A stretch of DNA of 64,000 nt from Bryobacterales bacterium (GTDB taxonomy: Bacteria > Acidobacteriota > Terriglobia > Bryobacterales > Bryobacteraceae). The translations under genes were made by a program, and so were the position numbers. Shown here piece by piece: positions 51,101-59,290 of this stretch. The stretch lies in assembly GCA_016713735.1 (NCBI GenBank), contig JADJOP010000022.1, forward strand, positions 31,381 through 95,380, written 5' to 3'. The notes under the pieces are model-generated. The model was given only the letters and a program-made list of their open reading frames with translations. It made no database searches and was not told the DNA's origin. Position 1 is the first letter of the stretch; each line of letters begins with the position of its first letter.

Positions 51101-51434
51101 CGTCCTCCGCGACCCCAACCTGCCTGCCTCCGAACGTACCGTCCAGCGCTGGTTCGATACCTCCGCCTTCGCCCAGCCCGCCACCAATATGTTCGGCAAC
51201 CAGGGCATCGGCCTCATCCGCGCCAGCGGCGTCATGAATCTCAACACCAGCCTCATCCGTGCCTTCCGCTTTGAAGAGCGCTACACCCTCCAGTTCCGCG
51301 CCGAAAGCTTCAACGTCGCCAACCACCCCAACTTAGGCATCCCCGGCCGTGTATTCGAAGGGCCGGGCTTCGGAGTCGTCGCCTCCGCCCGCCCGGCCCG
51401 TCAACTCCAATTCGGCATGCGCCTGGTTTTCTAG
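48129..51434 (+). CDS. Oar-like TonB-dependent receptor with carboxypeptidase-regulatory domain, copy 1
   Basis: The 1101-residue product has a signal peptide (RISGFLFLILLLSLSPLSAQ). An N-terminal CarboxypepD_reg-like domain follows with LTGRVTDPQGSAMPGAEIVA and GRYTMTATSPGFRTY, then a plug-like region with VESQTIEDMPLGDRRAM and GGSASGVIIANTKSGANRVK, and a large beta-barrel ending ARPARQLQFGMRLVF with C-terminal Phe. This architecture is the Oar/Solibacter receptor family, very abundant in Acidobacteria. Its ligand is unknown; sugar or polymer uptake is commonly inferred. A -10-like CATACAAT lies at 48101-48108. The 185 bases before the ATG hold nothing else. Confidence 0.9.
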   Translation: MRISGFLFLILLLSLSPLSAQLTDASLTGRVTDPQGSAMPGAEIVAVHESTGARSSAFANEAGYFALRPLAIGRYTMTATSPGFRTYTRTEIVLTTGQVLELNVKMEIGQVSESVTVSERPSLLETRTSESSQLVESQTIEDMPLGDRRAMNLIEITGAAVFVNYESGSKPQFSLAGGRSQSQMMFIDGGTGQNMRLGVGQMDIDPPVESLSEVKILGNGFSAEYGGSASGVIIANTKSGANRVKGSLFEYFRNQLLDAPNFFSPIDNGQKTKPSLRYNVFGGTVGGPIRRDRTFFFVSYEGSRRRDGSVRTLTVPTALQRQGDFSQTFNARGLAVVYDPYTGDNSSGSTRRQAFPGNIMPASRIDKVAAGLIPFFPLANRPPDDVTGANNYRANDVNALTRNNFLVKIDHSLSQKDRISGRIMTNSDDQIRNSVYPTPAADTTNQQDAWQSNTSGSWTRIVSPNLIHELKATYTRRRARTFSRGYGDNWPSKLGFTKVSDDAFPNIAPAGYAALGSTTQERNQTPIQQYQIVSNTSWVRGRNTIKFGAEVRPSLNYEIFRPYASGRYVFNRGFSGQPGNAQTGNGIASMLLGTPSAVEVRETEPLDRRSTYYAAFLQTDWTARPGLTFNIGLRWEGDTPLRDLNNAVNGFDATRINPVSGTPGVVRFAGVDGFRTVPYDMDRNNFAPRFGFAYQPSWMQRLVIRGAWGVFFAHPFDRAVANAASLGFERSATLNILDNILAVPYSLAGGLPLPEVTKPALDDSFGAVPLGAAATRTVTVFEEDRRTGYSMQHNFRLQYELPGGAVMELGYLGNLSRKLATSNLSLNQIRPEIVQPTANQRNRPFPQFSNVQLLAPSFGVSNYHAGVVKMEKRFSRGFNILTTYTWAKFLDNADSSGGSLGDEGNAFSNLYDRRPDYGPSENDIHHRFTLSSVWQLPFGRRKAFLQSGLPAKLAGGWSIGVVALLQSGPPITVATQTNTTFAYSSGPQRADVLRDPNLPASERTVQRWFDTSAFAQPATNMFGNQGIGLIRASGVMNLNTSLIRAFRFEERYTLQFRAESFNVANHPNLGIPGRVFEGPGFGVVASARPARQLQFGMRLVF

Positions 51435-51513
51435 ACCACGCGCGCCCCCAACCCGCACCCACGCGCGACGCCTACCCGCCCCGACACGCGCTTCCGACCC
51501 ATACGCACGCGCG

Positions 51514-51550
51514 TTTCTGAGCCACGCGCGTCAGCAAGTGGTCCCGTCTT
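51514..51550. repeat. Short palindromic repeat, copy 4
   Basis: The core CCACGCGCGTCAGCAAGTGG (51522-51541) has complementary ends CCAC/GTGG. It lies nine bases from the stop codon (51551-51553) of the minus-strand Gfo/Idh/MocA gene and after the convergent receptor gene. Confidence 0.7.
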
Positions 51551-52906
51551 CTAAACCTTCCCCGGCTCCGGATGCACCCACGGCTTCCGGTACGGCCGCC
51601 GCAGCAACCGGTTCGCCTCGGCGTCGCCCACCACCTCGTGCTTCACCGGGTCCCACTTCAACGACCGTCCCAACTGCATCGACAAGTTCGCCAGAATGCA
51701 CGCCGTCGTCGAAATGTGCCCCTGCTCAATATCGGCCACCGGCTTGCCGCGCGAAGCAATATTGTTCAGCAAATCCACCATGTGCCCGCGAATCGCCGGC
51801 GCCACGTGCCGCTCCAGGTCCTTCTCCGTGCGGTCCTCCGGATACTGCTCAAACTCATACGTCACATCTTTCCGCACCGGCTGCTCGCCCTTCGCCATCG
51901 GAATGAAGTCGTAACCCATCACGCTCGCCTTGAGCGTCCCCTTATCGCCGTAGAACGTCGCCCCCCACGGATACTTCGGGTCCGGCGGATGCCCCCACGA
52001 ACGGTGCGTCCACACCACCTTCACATTGCCGAAATCAAACGCCGCCTCCTGCGTATCGCTGATGTTGGCCTTGCTGTTCTTGCCCACCAGGATGCCGCCC
52101 GTTGACGACACCGTCTTGGCCCACCCCAGGTCCATCATCCACCGCGTCATGTCCAGCATGTGAACGCACATATCGCCCACAATGCCGTTGCCATACTCCA
52201 TGAACGCCCGCCACCGCCTCGGATGGCACAGCTCGTTATAAGGCCGCATCGGCGCCGGCCCCGTCCAAAATTCGTAATCCAAATTCTCCGGCGGCGTCGA
52301 GTCCGGCGGATTCACCGCCGCCCGCATGTGGTAGTAACAATAAATCTCCACATACGCGATGTTGCCCAGCTTGCCCTCTTTGATGAACCGGTCGCGCGCC
52401 TCAATCAAATGCGGCGTGCTCCGCCGCTGCGTCCCCACCTGCACCACTCGCTTGTACTTCCGCGCCGCCGCCACCATCGACTGCCCCTCGACAATGTCCA
52501 CCCCAATCGGCTTCTGCACATAAATATCAACGCCCGACTTGCACGCCTCAATCATCGCCAGCGCATGCCAGTGGTCCGGCGTGGCGATCAGGACAATGTC
52601 CAGATCCTTCTGCTTCAGCATCTCCCGGTAGTCATGAAACGTCCGCGGCTTCTTCTTTGACTTCTGCCGCCCGGCCACAATCTCCGCCGCGTCGGCCACC
52701 ATCTTCTTGTCCACATCGCACAGCGACACCACTTCCACCGGCGCCACCTGGATCAGCCGCAACAGGTCGGCCTTGCCATACCACCCCGACCCGATCAGCC
52801 CCACCCGCTTGTTCTCGCCCGCCGCGTAAGCCGAGGCCGCGCTCATCGACGCCGCCGCGCCCGCCGCGCCCGCCGCGCCCGTATGCAAAAAGTTCCGTCG
52901 GTTCAT
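51551..52906 (-). CDS. Tat-exported Gfo/Idh/MocA family oxidoreductase, second copy
   Basis: The 451-residue product starts MNRRNFLHTGAAGAAGAAAS, a twin-arginine signal with an Ala-rich core. It has Rossmann motifs (KRVGLIGSGWYGKADLLRL, LDIVLIATPDHWHALAMIEA, VDIYVQKPIGVDIVEG with QKP for EKP) and the C-terminal domain with EFWTGPAPMRPYNELCHPRR and GIVGDMCVHMLDMTRWMMDL. It resembles the first copy at 19777 in layout. The ATG at 52906 has GGAG about seven bases ahead. It follows the isomerase-like gene by 21 bases on the minus strand, so the two form an operon for an exported sugar oxidation-isomerisation step, as inferred from their families. Confidence 0.88.
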   Translation of the reverse strand: MNRRNFLHTGAAGAAGAAASMSAASAYAAGENKRVGLIGSGWYGKADLLRLIQVAPVEVVSLCDVDKKMVADAAEIVAGRQKSKKKPRTFHDYREMLKQKDLDIVLIATPDHWHALAMIEACKSGVDIYVQKPIGVDIVEGQSMVAAARKYKRVVQVGTQRRSTPHLIEARDRFIKEGKLGNIAYVEIYCYYHMRAAVNPPDSTPPENLDYEFWTGPAPMRPYNELCHPRRWRAFMEYGNGIVGDMCVHMLDMTRWMMDLGWAKTVSSTGGILVGKNSKANISDTQEAAFDFGNVKVVWTHRSWGHPPDPKYPWGATFYGDKGTLKASVMGYDFIPMAKGEQPVRKDVTYEFEQYPEDRTEKDLERHVAPAIRGHMVDLLNNIASRGKPVADIEQGHISTTACILANLSMQLGRSLKWDPVKHEVVGDAEANRLLRRPYRKPWVHPEPGKV

Positions 52907-52927
52907 TTCCGGCTCCTCATTCCTCAA

Positions 52928-53821
52928 CTAGAAACTGTCGCAATGCCGGTAGGCGTCAATCACCGCCTGCTCGCCTTCCTTGCCCGGCTTCGAATTCCCG
53001 TGCTCCATCCCGATCACGCCGTCATACTTCCGCTCATGCAGCCACTCGAAGATCTTCTTGTAGTTGATCTCGCCCGTCCCCGGCTCCTTGCGCCCCGGAT
53101 TGTCGCCCGTCTGAATATAGGCGATCTCGTCCCACGCCTTCTGCATGTTCGGAATCAGGTTCCCGACATCGATCTGCTGGTGATACAGGTCATCCAGGAT
53201 CTTGCACGACTTCGACCCCACGCCCTTGCAGATCGCATACGCCTGCGGCACCGAGCGCAGGAACAGGCTCGGATGATTCGCATACCAGTTCAGCGGCTCC
53301 AGCACCATCACCAGCCCCGCCGGCTCGCAAATCTCCGCCATCACCTTCAAATTCGTGATGCAGTTCGCCAACTGGTAGTTCGGGTCAATCCGGTCGTTGG
53401 TCGTGCTCGGCACCACCGTCGTCCACGGCGTCCCCAACCGCTTGGCCGCCTCCACCGCCGCCCGCGCCTCGGCCCGCAGCCGGTCCTGAAACTCCTTGTC
53501 CGTCTTCGTCACGAAATCGCTCGTCTTGAAGTCCGCCCACGAGACAAAGACGCCCATCTTCATCCCCAACTTCTGCAGCGTCTCGCCGATCTTGGTCTGC
53601 TCCTCCACCGGGCGCTTGTTGCCCCCGTTGTCCTCCCAGCCCGTGAACCCCTGATCGGCGGAAAACTTGATCTGGTCGATCACATCGTTGCCCACCATAT
53701 TCCGGAACATCCCCGGATGCGGCCCATAGCGCAATCTGAACTTCGCGCGGTTGCCCTGCGCGGAAGCGGAAGCAGCGGCGGCTGCCGCCATCGTCGTGAG
53801 AAAGAAGTTGCGGCGTTGCAT
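52928..53821 (-). CDS. Exported xylose-isomerase-like TIM-barrel protein
   Basis: The 297-residue product starts MQRRNFFLTTMAAAAAASAS, a Tat signal. A TIM barrel follows with RLRYGPHPGMFRNMVGNDVI, FSADQGFTGWEDNGGNKRPV, AGLVMVLEPLNWYANHPSLF and KILDDLYHQQIDVGNLIPNM. The Glu in VLEPLNW, Asp and His in LDDLYHQQ, and Glu in GMEHGNSKPG match the metal ligands of the hydroxypyruvate-isomerase/AP-endonuclease family. It is probably a sugar isomerase or epimerase acting outside the cytoplasm. It precedes the Gfo/Idh/MocA gene by 21 bases. Confidence 0.85.
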   Translation of the reverse strand: MQRRNFFLTTMAAAAAASASAQGNRAKFRLRYGPHPGMFRNMVGNDVIDQIKFSADQGFTGWEDNGGNKRPVEEQTKIGETLQKLGMKMGVFVSWADFKTSDFVTKTDKEFQDRLRAEARAAVEAAKRLGTPWTTVVPSTTNDRIDPNYQLANCITNLKVMAEICEPAGLVMVLEPLNWYANHPSLFLRSVPQAYAICKGVGSKSCKILDDLYHQQIDVGNLIPNMQKAWDEIAYIQTGDNPGRKEPGTGEINYKKIFEWLHERKYDGVIGMEHGNSKPGKEGEQAVIDAYRHCDSF

Positions 53822-53913
53822 AAGAATGACCTCAATCAGCTTACGCCCGTTCCCCCACCCCGCGCACGCCCGCTGCAATCTGACTTTCCTCGGGCACCGC
53901 AAATCTTGCATCC

Positions 53914-53921
53914 GCTACATT
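53914..53921 (+). promoter_or_regulatory. Extended -10 GCTACATT upstream of the small membrane protein gene
   Basis: GCTACATT lies 36 bases before the ATG at 53958 and fits the GCTAnnnT pattern. Confidence 0.4.
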
Positions 53922-53957
53922 CCCTTTATTCCGCTCCCCGGTCCAAATAAAGCCACC

Positions 53958-54515
53958 ATGGAATGCGGTAAGGCGTTCTGTATACGAAATCGCCGATTGT
54001 CCAAACGCCTCCTGGTATGTAAACTCAGTCTGATGTTTCTCGATGAGACATGGACCGCATGCCGTTACCACTCAGACGGAATTGACTACGTCATCTGGAG
54101 GAAGCCCTGTGATCGTCGGGTCTACTCATTCGCGGTCGAGGAACTGACCGGGCCTAATTCGATTGGTTCAATCGGAGGCGGAGAGGAGATCGTGCCAGAC
54201 GAATTCGATCCTAAGGCGTGCGTCTATATCAACGGGTGGAAGAGTGCTGCCGAAATCATGGCAGCAGAGCACTCATCCCCATGGTCGAGGGCGGGTTGGT
54301 CCAAGAATGCGTTCAGCTTCTTGCTCGTAGCATTGTTCACGGGCCTGTTGTCACTGATTGTCATTCTCCTCCTATTGATACAAGAAGCTTGGACTCATGC
54401 GTTCTGCTTGGTAGTTGGGGGGGTGTTCGGCTGGTCATATCATCGTCATAGCATGAGGATGGCGGGGATAGACGTCGATGCCGTTGCCACCCGACTCGAA
54501 CGTCAGGGGCGATGA
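53958..54515 (+). CDS. Membrane protein of unknown function with two helices, atypical composition
   Basis: The 185-residue product has a cytoplasmic-looking first part with TWTACRYHSDGIDYVIWRKP and CVYINGWKSAAEIMAAEHSS, then two membrane helices (FSFLLVALFTGLLSLIVILL and HAFCLVVGGVFGWSYHRHS) and a short tail. I recognise no family. Codon choice is unlike every neighbour: the strong C-ending bias is absent and AT is higher, which suggests recent transfer. A second ATG at 54033 would remove the first 25 residues, which are Cys- and Arg-rich. No partner gene is obvious. The 173 bases after it are also low in skew and hold nothing recognisable. Confidence 0.55.
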   Translation: MECGKAFCIRNRRLSKRLLVCKLSLMFLDETWTACRYHSDGIDYVIWRKPCDRRVYSFAVEELTGPNSIGSIGGGEEIVPDEFDPKACVYINGWKSAAEIMAAEHSSPWSRAGWSKNAFSFLLVALFTGLLSLIVILLLLIQEAWTHAFCLVVGGVFGWSYHRHSMRMAGIDVDAVATRLERQGR

Positions 54516-54688
54516 ACCCGTTGCTCGAAGCTTCGCTACCGTAGGCAGGATTACGGGCGCTCTGATTCCCGAATCCTCTCTGAAATGTTTCGAGGGATTA
54601 CTTCAGCATCCTGTGATCAAACTTCGGCCCCCCAGATCCCGCGCTCCCGCACTACGGCCGCCCACGCAACGTGTCAAATAGAAATCGC

Positions 54689-54922
54689 ATGACCCTCAAC
54701 CCCATCGACGATGCCCCCATGCCCGACGAAATCGCCTTCAGCAAGGCCACTCGGGGACTACACCACATCCCACCCGATGCCAAGGTCTATCTCCCGGCCT
54801 CCATTGAGCGCAGCGTGTGGGAGTACTTCTCCGAGAAGGCGGAGCAAAAGGGCATCGGATTGTCCGAACTCCTCACCGACGTCCTCAAGCGCGACATCGA
54901 AATCAACGAAGCCCTGAAGTAA
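54689..54922 (+). CDS. Small antitoxin-like protein without partner
   Basis: The 77-residue product ends with VYLPASIERSVWEYFSEKAE and QKGIGLSELLTDVLKRDIEI. This is a short strand plus two helices in the style of ribbon-helix-helix proteins such as BrnA or CopG antitoxins, and a Lys tail follows. No BrnT- or ParE-type toxin lies beside it; the neighbours are a membrane protein of foreign composition and a cupin gene. A GTG at 54671 would add six residues. Assigning an antitoxin role is inference from fold pattern only. Confidence 0.5.
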   Translation: MTLNPIDDAPMPDEIAFSKATRGLHHIPPDAKVYLPASIERSVWEYFSEKAEQKGIGLSELLTDVLKRDIEINEALK

Positions 54923-54928
54923 CCCCCG

Positions 54929-55297
54929 CTACCCCCTCACTCCACCCGGCGCCGTAAACTTCTCATCCACCACATTCCCCGTGTTCCGCACCCCCGCCGG
55001 CTCAAACAGCACCACCTCCGCCTCCTCCACCGCCACCGGCCTGTGCTCCACCCCCCGTGGCACCACGCAAAAATCACCCGCCTTCATCTCCACCACCCGG
55101 TCCCGAAATTCCAGCCGCATCTCCCCCTTCCACACCAGGAACATCTCGTCCGCTTCCGCATGGTGATGCCACGGAAACTCCCCTCGCAGCTTCACCACCT
55201 TCACCTCCTGCCCGTTCAACTCCGCAATCACCCGCGGCCGCCAGTGCTCGGTCACCCGCGAAAATTTCTCGTCCAGCGCTCCGTTCATCGCCTTCAT
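54929..55297 (-). CDS. Cupin domain protein
   Basis: The 122-residue single-domain cupin has motif 1 in EFPWHHHAEADEMFLVWKG (three His and a Glu as metal ligands) and motif 2 in AGDFCVVPRGVEHRPVAVEE (His). Such short cupins act as mannose-6-phosphate-isomerase-like or dioxygenase-like proteins, and the substrate cannot be told. The ATG at 55297 starts MKAMNGALDEKFSRVTEHWR; upstream in-frame codons are not supported. It converges with the small antitoxin-like gene. Confidence 0.85.
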   Translation of the reverse strand: MKAMNGALDEKFSRVTEHWRPRVIAELNGQEVKVVKLRGEFPWHHHAEADEMFLVWKGEMRLEFRDRVVEMKAGDFCVVPRGVEHRPVAVEEAEVVLFEPAGVRNTGNVVDEKFTAPGGVRG

Positions 55298-55375
55298 CCT
55301 AAACCCCTCGCCGCCATCATCCAAAATCCTGATCCATCCCATCAATATCTTGAATTCGAATCCGCCCCGCCCCGT

Positions 55376-55383
55376 GCTAGCAT
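55376..55383 (+). promoter_or_regulatory. Extended -10 GCTAGCAT far upstream of the second receptor gene
   Basis: GCTAGCAT lies about 230 bases before the receptor ATG. The long stretch between them has no gene, so it would be a long untranslated leader with GAGGAG just ahead of the ATG. Regulation by the leader is possible but unproven. Confidence 0.35.
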
Positions 55384-55613
55384 GACAACCGATAGGGGAA
55401 AGGGTTCGCCGCCTCCCGGTTCCTTCAGGCGGCCCCGTTTGGGTCTATCGTTGACCTGTCTCTGCTCTCCTCCAGTCGAGGCCCTCGCGCCTCCCTCGTA
55501 GTTCCCCGTTCCAGTTCCGGAACGCAAGCTCACACACCCGCCGAGTGGCGGATCACTCCCCAGTTGGGCTTCACCACCAGCTTTTCCAATACGGGCAGAT
55601 GAGGAGAACCAGA

Positions 55614-58600
55614 ATGTCATTCGTGTTTCCCCGTGGGGGGGAAACGGCCCTGCGCCTCTGCGCGCTCGCCGCTCTCGCCTCGCAACTAATCTTCGGCCAG
55701 TCCTATCAGGGCAGCCTCCGCGGCCGCGTCACCGATGAATCCGCCGCCGCCGTCACCACCGCCAAGGTCACCGCCACCGACATCGCCACCGGCGTCGCCC
55801 GCTCCACCCTCTCCAACGACGCAGGCGAATACGTCTTCCAGGCCCTCAACCCTTCCGAATACAAACTCACCGTCGAGGCCCAGGGCTTCAAGGCCTTTGA
55901 GGCTAAGGCCACCGTCGCCACCCAGGCCTTCGTCACCCTCGACGTTAAACTCTCCGTCGGCAGCGTCGTCGAAACCGTCCAGGTCACCGAAGAGCTTCCC
56001 CTCATCGAGTCCGCCAACGCCTCCACCGGCCAGGTCGTCGACCGCCAGAAACTCGTCGACCTCCCCAACCTCGGGCGAAACCCCTTCATGATGTCCAAAA
56101 TCGCCCAGAACGTCGTCCCCGTCGGCAATCCCGTCTATAACCGCATGCAGGACCAGTCCGGCTCCTCGCAAATCTCCATCGCCGGCGGCCCCGTCCGCGG
56201 CAACAACTACCTCCTCGACGGCGTGCCCATCACTGACTCGGTCAACCGCGCCGTCATCATCCCCACCATCGAAAGCGTCCAGGAAGTCAAAGTCCAGGCC
56301 AACACCTACGACGCCGAAATGGGCCGCACCGGCGGCGGTGTCTTCAATACCTACATGAAGAGCGGCTCCAACGGCCTCCACGGCTCCGGCTTCGGCTACC
56401 TCCGCGAAACCTCCTGGGCCGCCAATACCTTCTTCAATAACCGCGCCGGCCTGCCCCGCCCTCAAGTCCCCTTCAAAAACTACGGCGGCTCCATCGGCGG
56501 CCCCATCTGGATCCCCAAACTCTACAACGGCAAAAACCGCACCTTCTTCTGGCTCGGCGCCGAAGCCTACCGCCAGAAATCCGGCCTCTCCCAGGAAATG
56601 AGCGTCCCCACCGCCCTCGAACGCAACGGCAACTTCTCCCAAACGCTGGCCCGCACCGGCGGCCTCCAGGTCCTCTACGACCCCACCACCACCGTCTCCG
56701 ACGGCGCCGGCGGCTTCTCCCGCACCCCCTTCGCCGGCAACATCCTCCCCGCCAGCCGCATCAACCGCGTCGGCCAGAACATCCTCAACGAATACCCCAC
56801 CCCCACCCGCGCCGCTTCCTTCTACGGCCAGAACAACTACTCCGCCTCGGCCAGCCTCCAGGACCGCGCCGACCAGTTCACCGCCAAGCTCGACCACGAG
56901 TTCGCCCCCTGGTGGCGCGCCTCGGTCTCCTACCTCCACTACGGCTCCAAGGAACCCGGTGAAAACTGGTTCGGCACCTCCACCGGCCCCTCCTCCTGGC
57001 TCCTCTACCGCAAGGTCGACGCTACCCAGGTCAACAACATCCTCACCCCCAACCCCACCACCGTCGTCAGCATCCGCTACGGCTTCAACCGCTTCCCCAA
57101 CCTCTCGCCCCAGTTGAGCTCCGGCTACAACCTCTCCCAGTTGGGCTTCGCCTCCAGCTTCACCGGCGCCGTTCAGCAGCCCACCTTCCCCAACATCACC
57201 ATGGAAAACGTCTCCGGCCTCGGCACCAACTCCAACTCGGCTTCCGTCTTCCACTCCAAGAACCTCTTGGGCAGCGTCTCCAAATTCATGGGACGCCATA
57301 GCGTCAAGATGGGCGCCGACTTCCGCCGCATCAACATCGACGGCGTCAACTACGACAACAACGCCGGCGCCTTCACCTTCAACGACGTCTTCACCCGCGC
57401 CACCCACCTCCGCGCCACAGCCGGAACCGGCGCCGATGTCGCCAGCGCCCTCCTCGGCTACCCCTCCGCGGGCACCGGCATCATCGCCTCCAAGCTCTTC
57501 CAGCACGTCGACTACTACGCCTTCTACTTCCATGACGACTTCCGCGTCAATGCCAAGCTCACCCTCAACCTCGGCCTCCGCTACGAATACGAAACCGGCC
57601 TCATGGGCAACGAAAACGCTTTGCTCGTCGGCTTCGACCGCGACATCACCAGCCCCATCCGCGTCACCCAGCCCGGCTTCACCGCCCCCAAGGGCGGCCT
57701 CATGTACGCCGGACAAAACGGCTACCCCACCCAAACCGGCAACAACAACCGCAACAAAATCAGCCCCCGCGTCGGCTTCGCCTACGCGATGAACGATAAG
57801 ACCACCTTCCGCGGCGGCTACGGCCTCTTCTGGGCGCCCATCCCCTACGGCCTCCAGAACACCCTCGGCTATGCCCAGACGACGCCCTACGTCGCTTCCA
57901 ACGACGGCAACGCCACCCCCGCGGGAACCCTCTCCAACCCCTTCCCCAACGGCCTGCTCCCCGTCGTCGGCAACGCCAACGGCCTCCTCGCCGGCATCGG
58001 TCAGTCGGTCGGCTTCATCGACCAGAACCACCGCTCCCCGCGCATCCACCAATACTCCTTCGACATCCAGCGCCAGCTCCCCTCCGGCTTCACGGCGCTC
58101 GTCGGATACGTCGGCTCCACCTCGCGCCAACTGGTCCTCGGTTCCCCGGCCATCAACATCAACCAGTTGAACCCCTCGCAGTTCAGCCTCGGCTCGGCCC
58201 TCAACCAAACCGTCGCCAACCCCTTCTTCACCCCCGGTGGTCCCGGCTTCATCGGCGCCGCCAACATGACGCGCGCCCAGCTCCTGCGCCCCTTCCCGCA
58301 GTTCTCCGCCGTCAACCTCTCCAACTCCGACCTCAACCGCGCCCAGTATCACTCCTTCGTCGCCAAGGTCCAGAAACGCATGAGCCAGGGCCTCAGCCTC
58401 GTCTCCACCCTCACCTGGTCCAACAGCAAGGACATGAGCGTCGGCGGCGCCGGCAACAACCTCACCGGCTCCGGCGCCCTCCAGAACGCCTACGACTTCG
58501 AAGCCGAATACGGCCTCTCCACCTTCAACATCCCCCTCCGCTGGTCCTCCGGCTTCACTTATGAACTGCCGGTGGGCAAAGGCCGCGCGCTCCTCTCCAA

Positions 58601-59081
58601 TAGCAAGGTCCTCGACGCCATCGCCGGCGGCTGGAGCGTCAACGCCGTCACCGTCGTCCAGTCCGGCTTCCCGCTCGCCATCACCCAGCAGTCCAATAAC
58701 AACTCCGCCCTCGGCGCCGCCGGCCAGCGCCCCAACGCCACCGGCTCCGCCCCCCGCACCCCCGGCAGCCTCATGGACCGCATCGACAACTACATCGACC
58801 GCGCCGCCTTCTCCCAAACGCCGCAATTCGCCTTCGGCAACGTCGGCCGCACCATCGGCCTCCGCGGCCCCGGCCAGTCCAGCGTCGACATGTCCATCTT
58901 CAAAACCTTCTCCCTCTTTGAGGGCGTCAAGGCCCAGTTCCGCGCCGAAGCGATGAACGCGTTCAATACTCCGCTTTTCCGCTCGCCCAACACGGCCTTC
59001 GGAAACGCAAACTTCGGGAGGGTCACCTCACAGGCCAACTTCCCGAGGTTAATCCAATTGGGTGTTCGCTTCTTCCTGTAA
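55614..59081 (+). CDS. Oar-like TonB-dependent receptor with carboxypeptidase-regulatory domain, copy 2
   Basis: The 1155-residue product has a signal region (ALRLCALAALASQLIFGQ) and a CarboxypepD_reg-like domain (GSLRGRVTDESAAAVTTAKV, EYKLTVEAQGFKAFEAKA). A plug follows with QVVDRQKLVDLPNLGRNPFM and NYLLDGVPITDSVNRAVII, then a long barrel ending NFPRLIQLGVRFFL. It has the NNYLLDGVPIT motif typical of this family, which copy 1 has only in a changed form. Sequence identity between the two copies is moderate, so they are not a recent duplication. GAGGAG about nine bases ahead of 55614 supports the start. The aminotransferase gene follows 209 bases later and may be linked. Confidence 0.9.
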   Translation: MSFVFPRGGETALRLCALAALASQLIFGQSYQGSLRGRVTDESAAAVTTAKVTATDIATGVARSTLSNDAGEYVFQALNPSEYKLTVEAQGFKAFEAKATVATQAFVTLDVKLSVGSVVETVQVTEELPLIESANASTGQVVDRQKLVDLPNLGRNPFMMSKIAQNVVPVGNPVYNRMQDQSGSSQISIAGGPVRGNNYLLDGVPITDSVNRAVIIPTIESVQEVKVQANTYDAEMGRTGGGVFNTYMKSGSNGLHGSGFGYLRETSWAANTFFNNRAGLPRPQVPFKNYGGSIGGPIWIPKLYNGKNRTFFWLGAEAYRQKSGLSQEMSVPTALERNGNFSQTLARTGGLQVLYDPTTTVSDGAGGFSRTPFAGNILPASRINRVGQNILNEYPTPTRAASFYGQNNYSASASLQDRADQFTAKLDHEFAPWWRASVSYLHYGSKEPGENWFGTSTGPSSWLLYRKVDATQVNNILTPNPTTVVSIRYGFNRFPNLSPQLSSGYNLSQLGFASSFTGAVQQPTFPNITMENVSGLGTNSNSASVFHSKNLLGSVSKFMGRHSVKMGADFRRINIDGVNYDNNAGAFTFNDVFTRATHLRATAGTGADVASALLGYPSAGTGIIASKLFQHVDYYAFYFHDDFRVNAKLTLNLGLRYEYETGLMGNENALLVGFDRDITSPIRVTQPGFTAPKGGLMYAGQNGYPTQTGNNNRNKISPRVGFAYAMNDKTTFRGGYGLFWAPIPYGLQNTLGYAQTTPYVASNDGNATPAGTLSNPFPNGLLPVVGNANGLLAGIGQSVGFIDQNHRSPRIHQYSFDIQRQLPSGFTALVGYVGSTSRQLVLGSPAININQLNPSQFSLGSALNQTVANPFFTPGGPGFIGAANMTRAQLLRPFPQFSAVNLSNSDLNRAQYHSFVAKVQKRMSQGLSLVSTLTWSNSKDMSVGGAGNNLTGSGALQNAYDFEAEYGLSTFNIPLRWSSGFTYELPVGKGRALLSNSKVLDAIAGGWSVNAVTVVQSGFPLAITQQSNNNSALGAAGQRPNATGSAPRTPGSLMDRIDNYIDRAAFSQTPQFAFGNVGRTIGLRGPGQSSVDMSIFKTFSLFEGVKAQFRAEAMNAFNTPLFRSPNTAFGNANFGRVTSQANFPRLIQLGVRFFL

Positions 59082-59290
59082 TGCGCTTGCTCGCACAGGG
59101 CTGGCCTGACAGCTCCAGGGTCATGCCAGGCTCCGTAGTGCGAGCGGGAGCAAATGGGACCAAGCGCGCCCTCCACGGGGGCAGCAACACCGGCTCCGGT
59201 CGATACTGCCACGGCCCGGAGCCGGGCCCCCGCCAGAGGGAAACCGGCAATCTGGCGGCAAACAACAACAGCGAACCAGGAGACACCACC

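Noticed and set aside
55686..58826. Open frame of about 1046 codons opposite the second receptor gene
   Set aside because: Same cause as above: the strand skew removes stop codons in this frame. No recognisable motifs.
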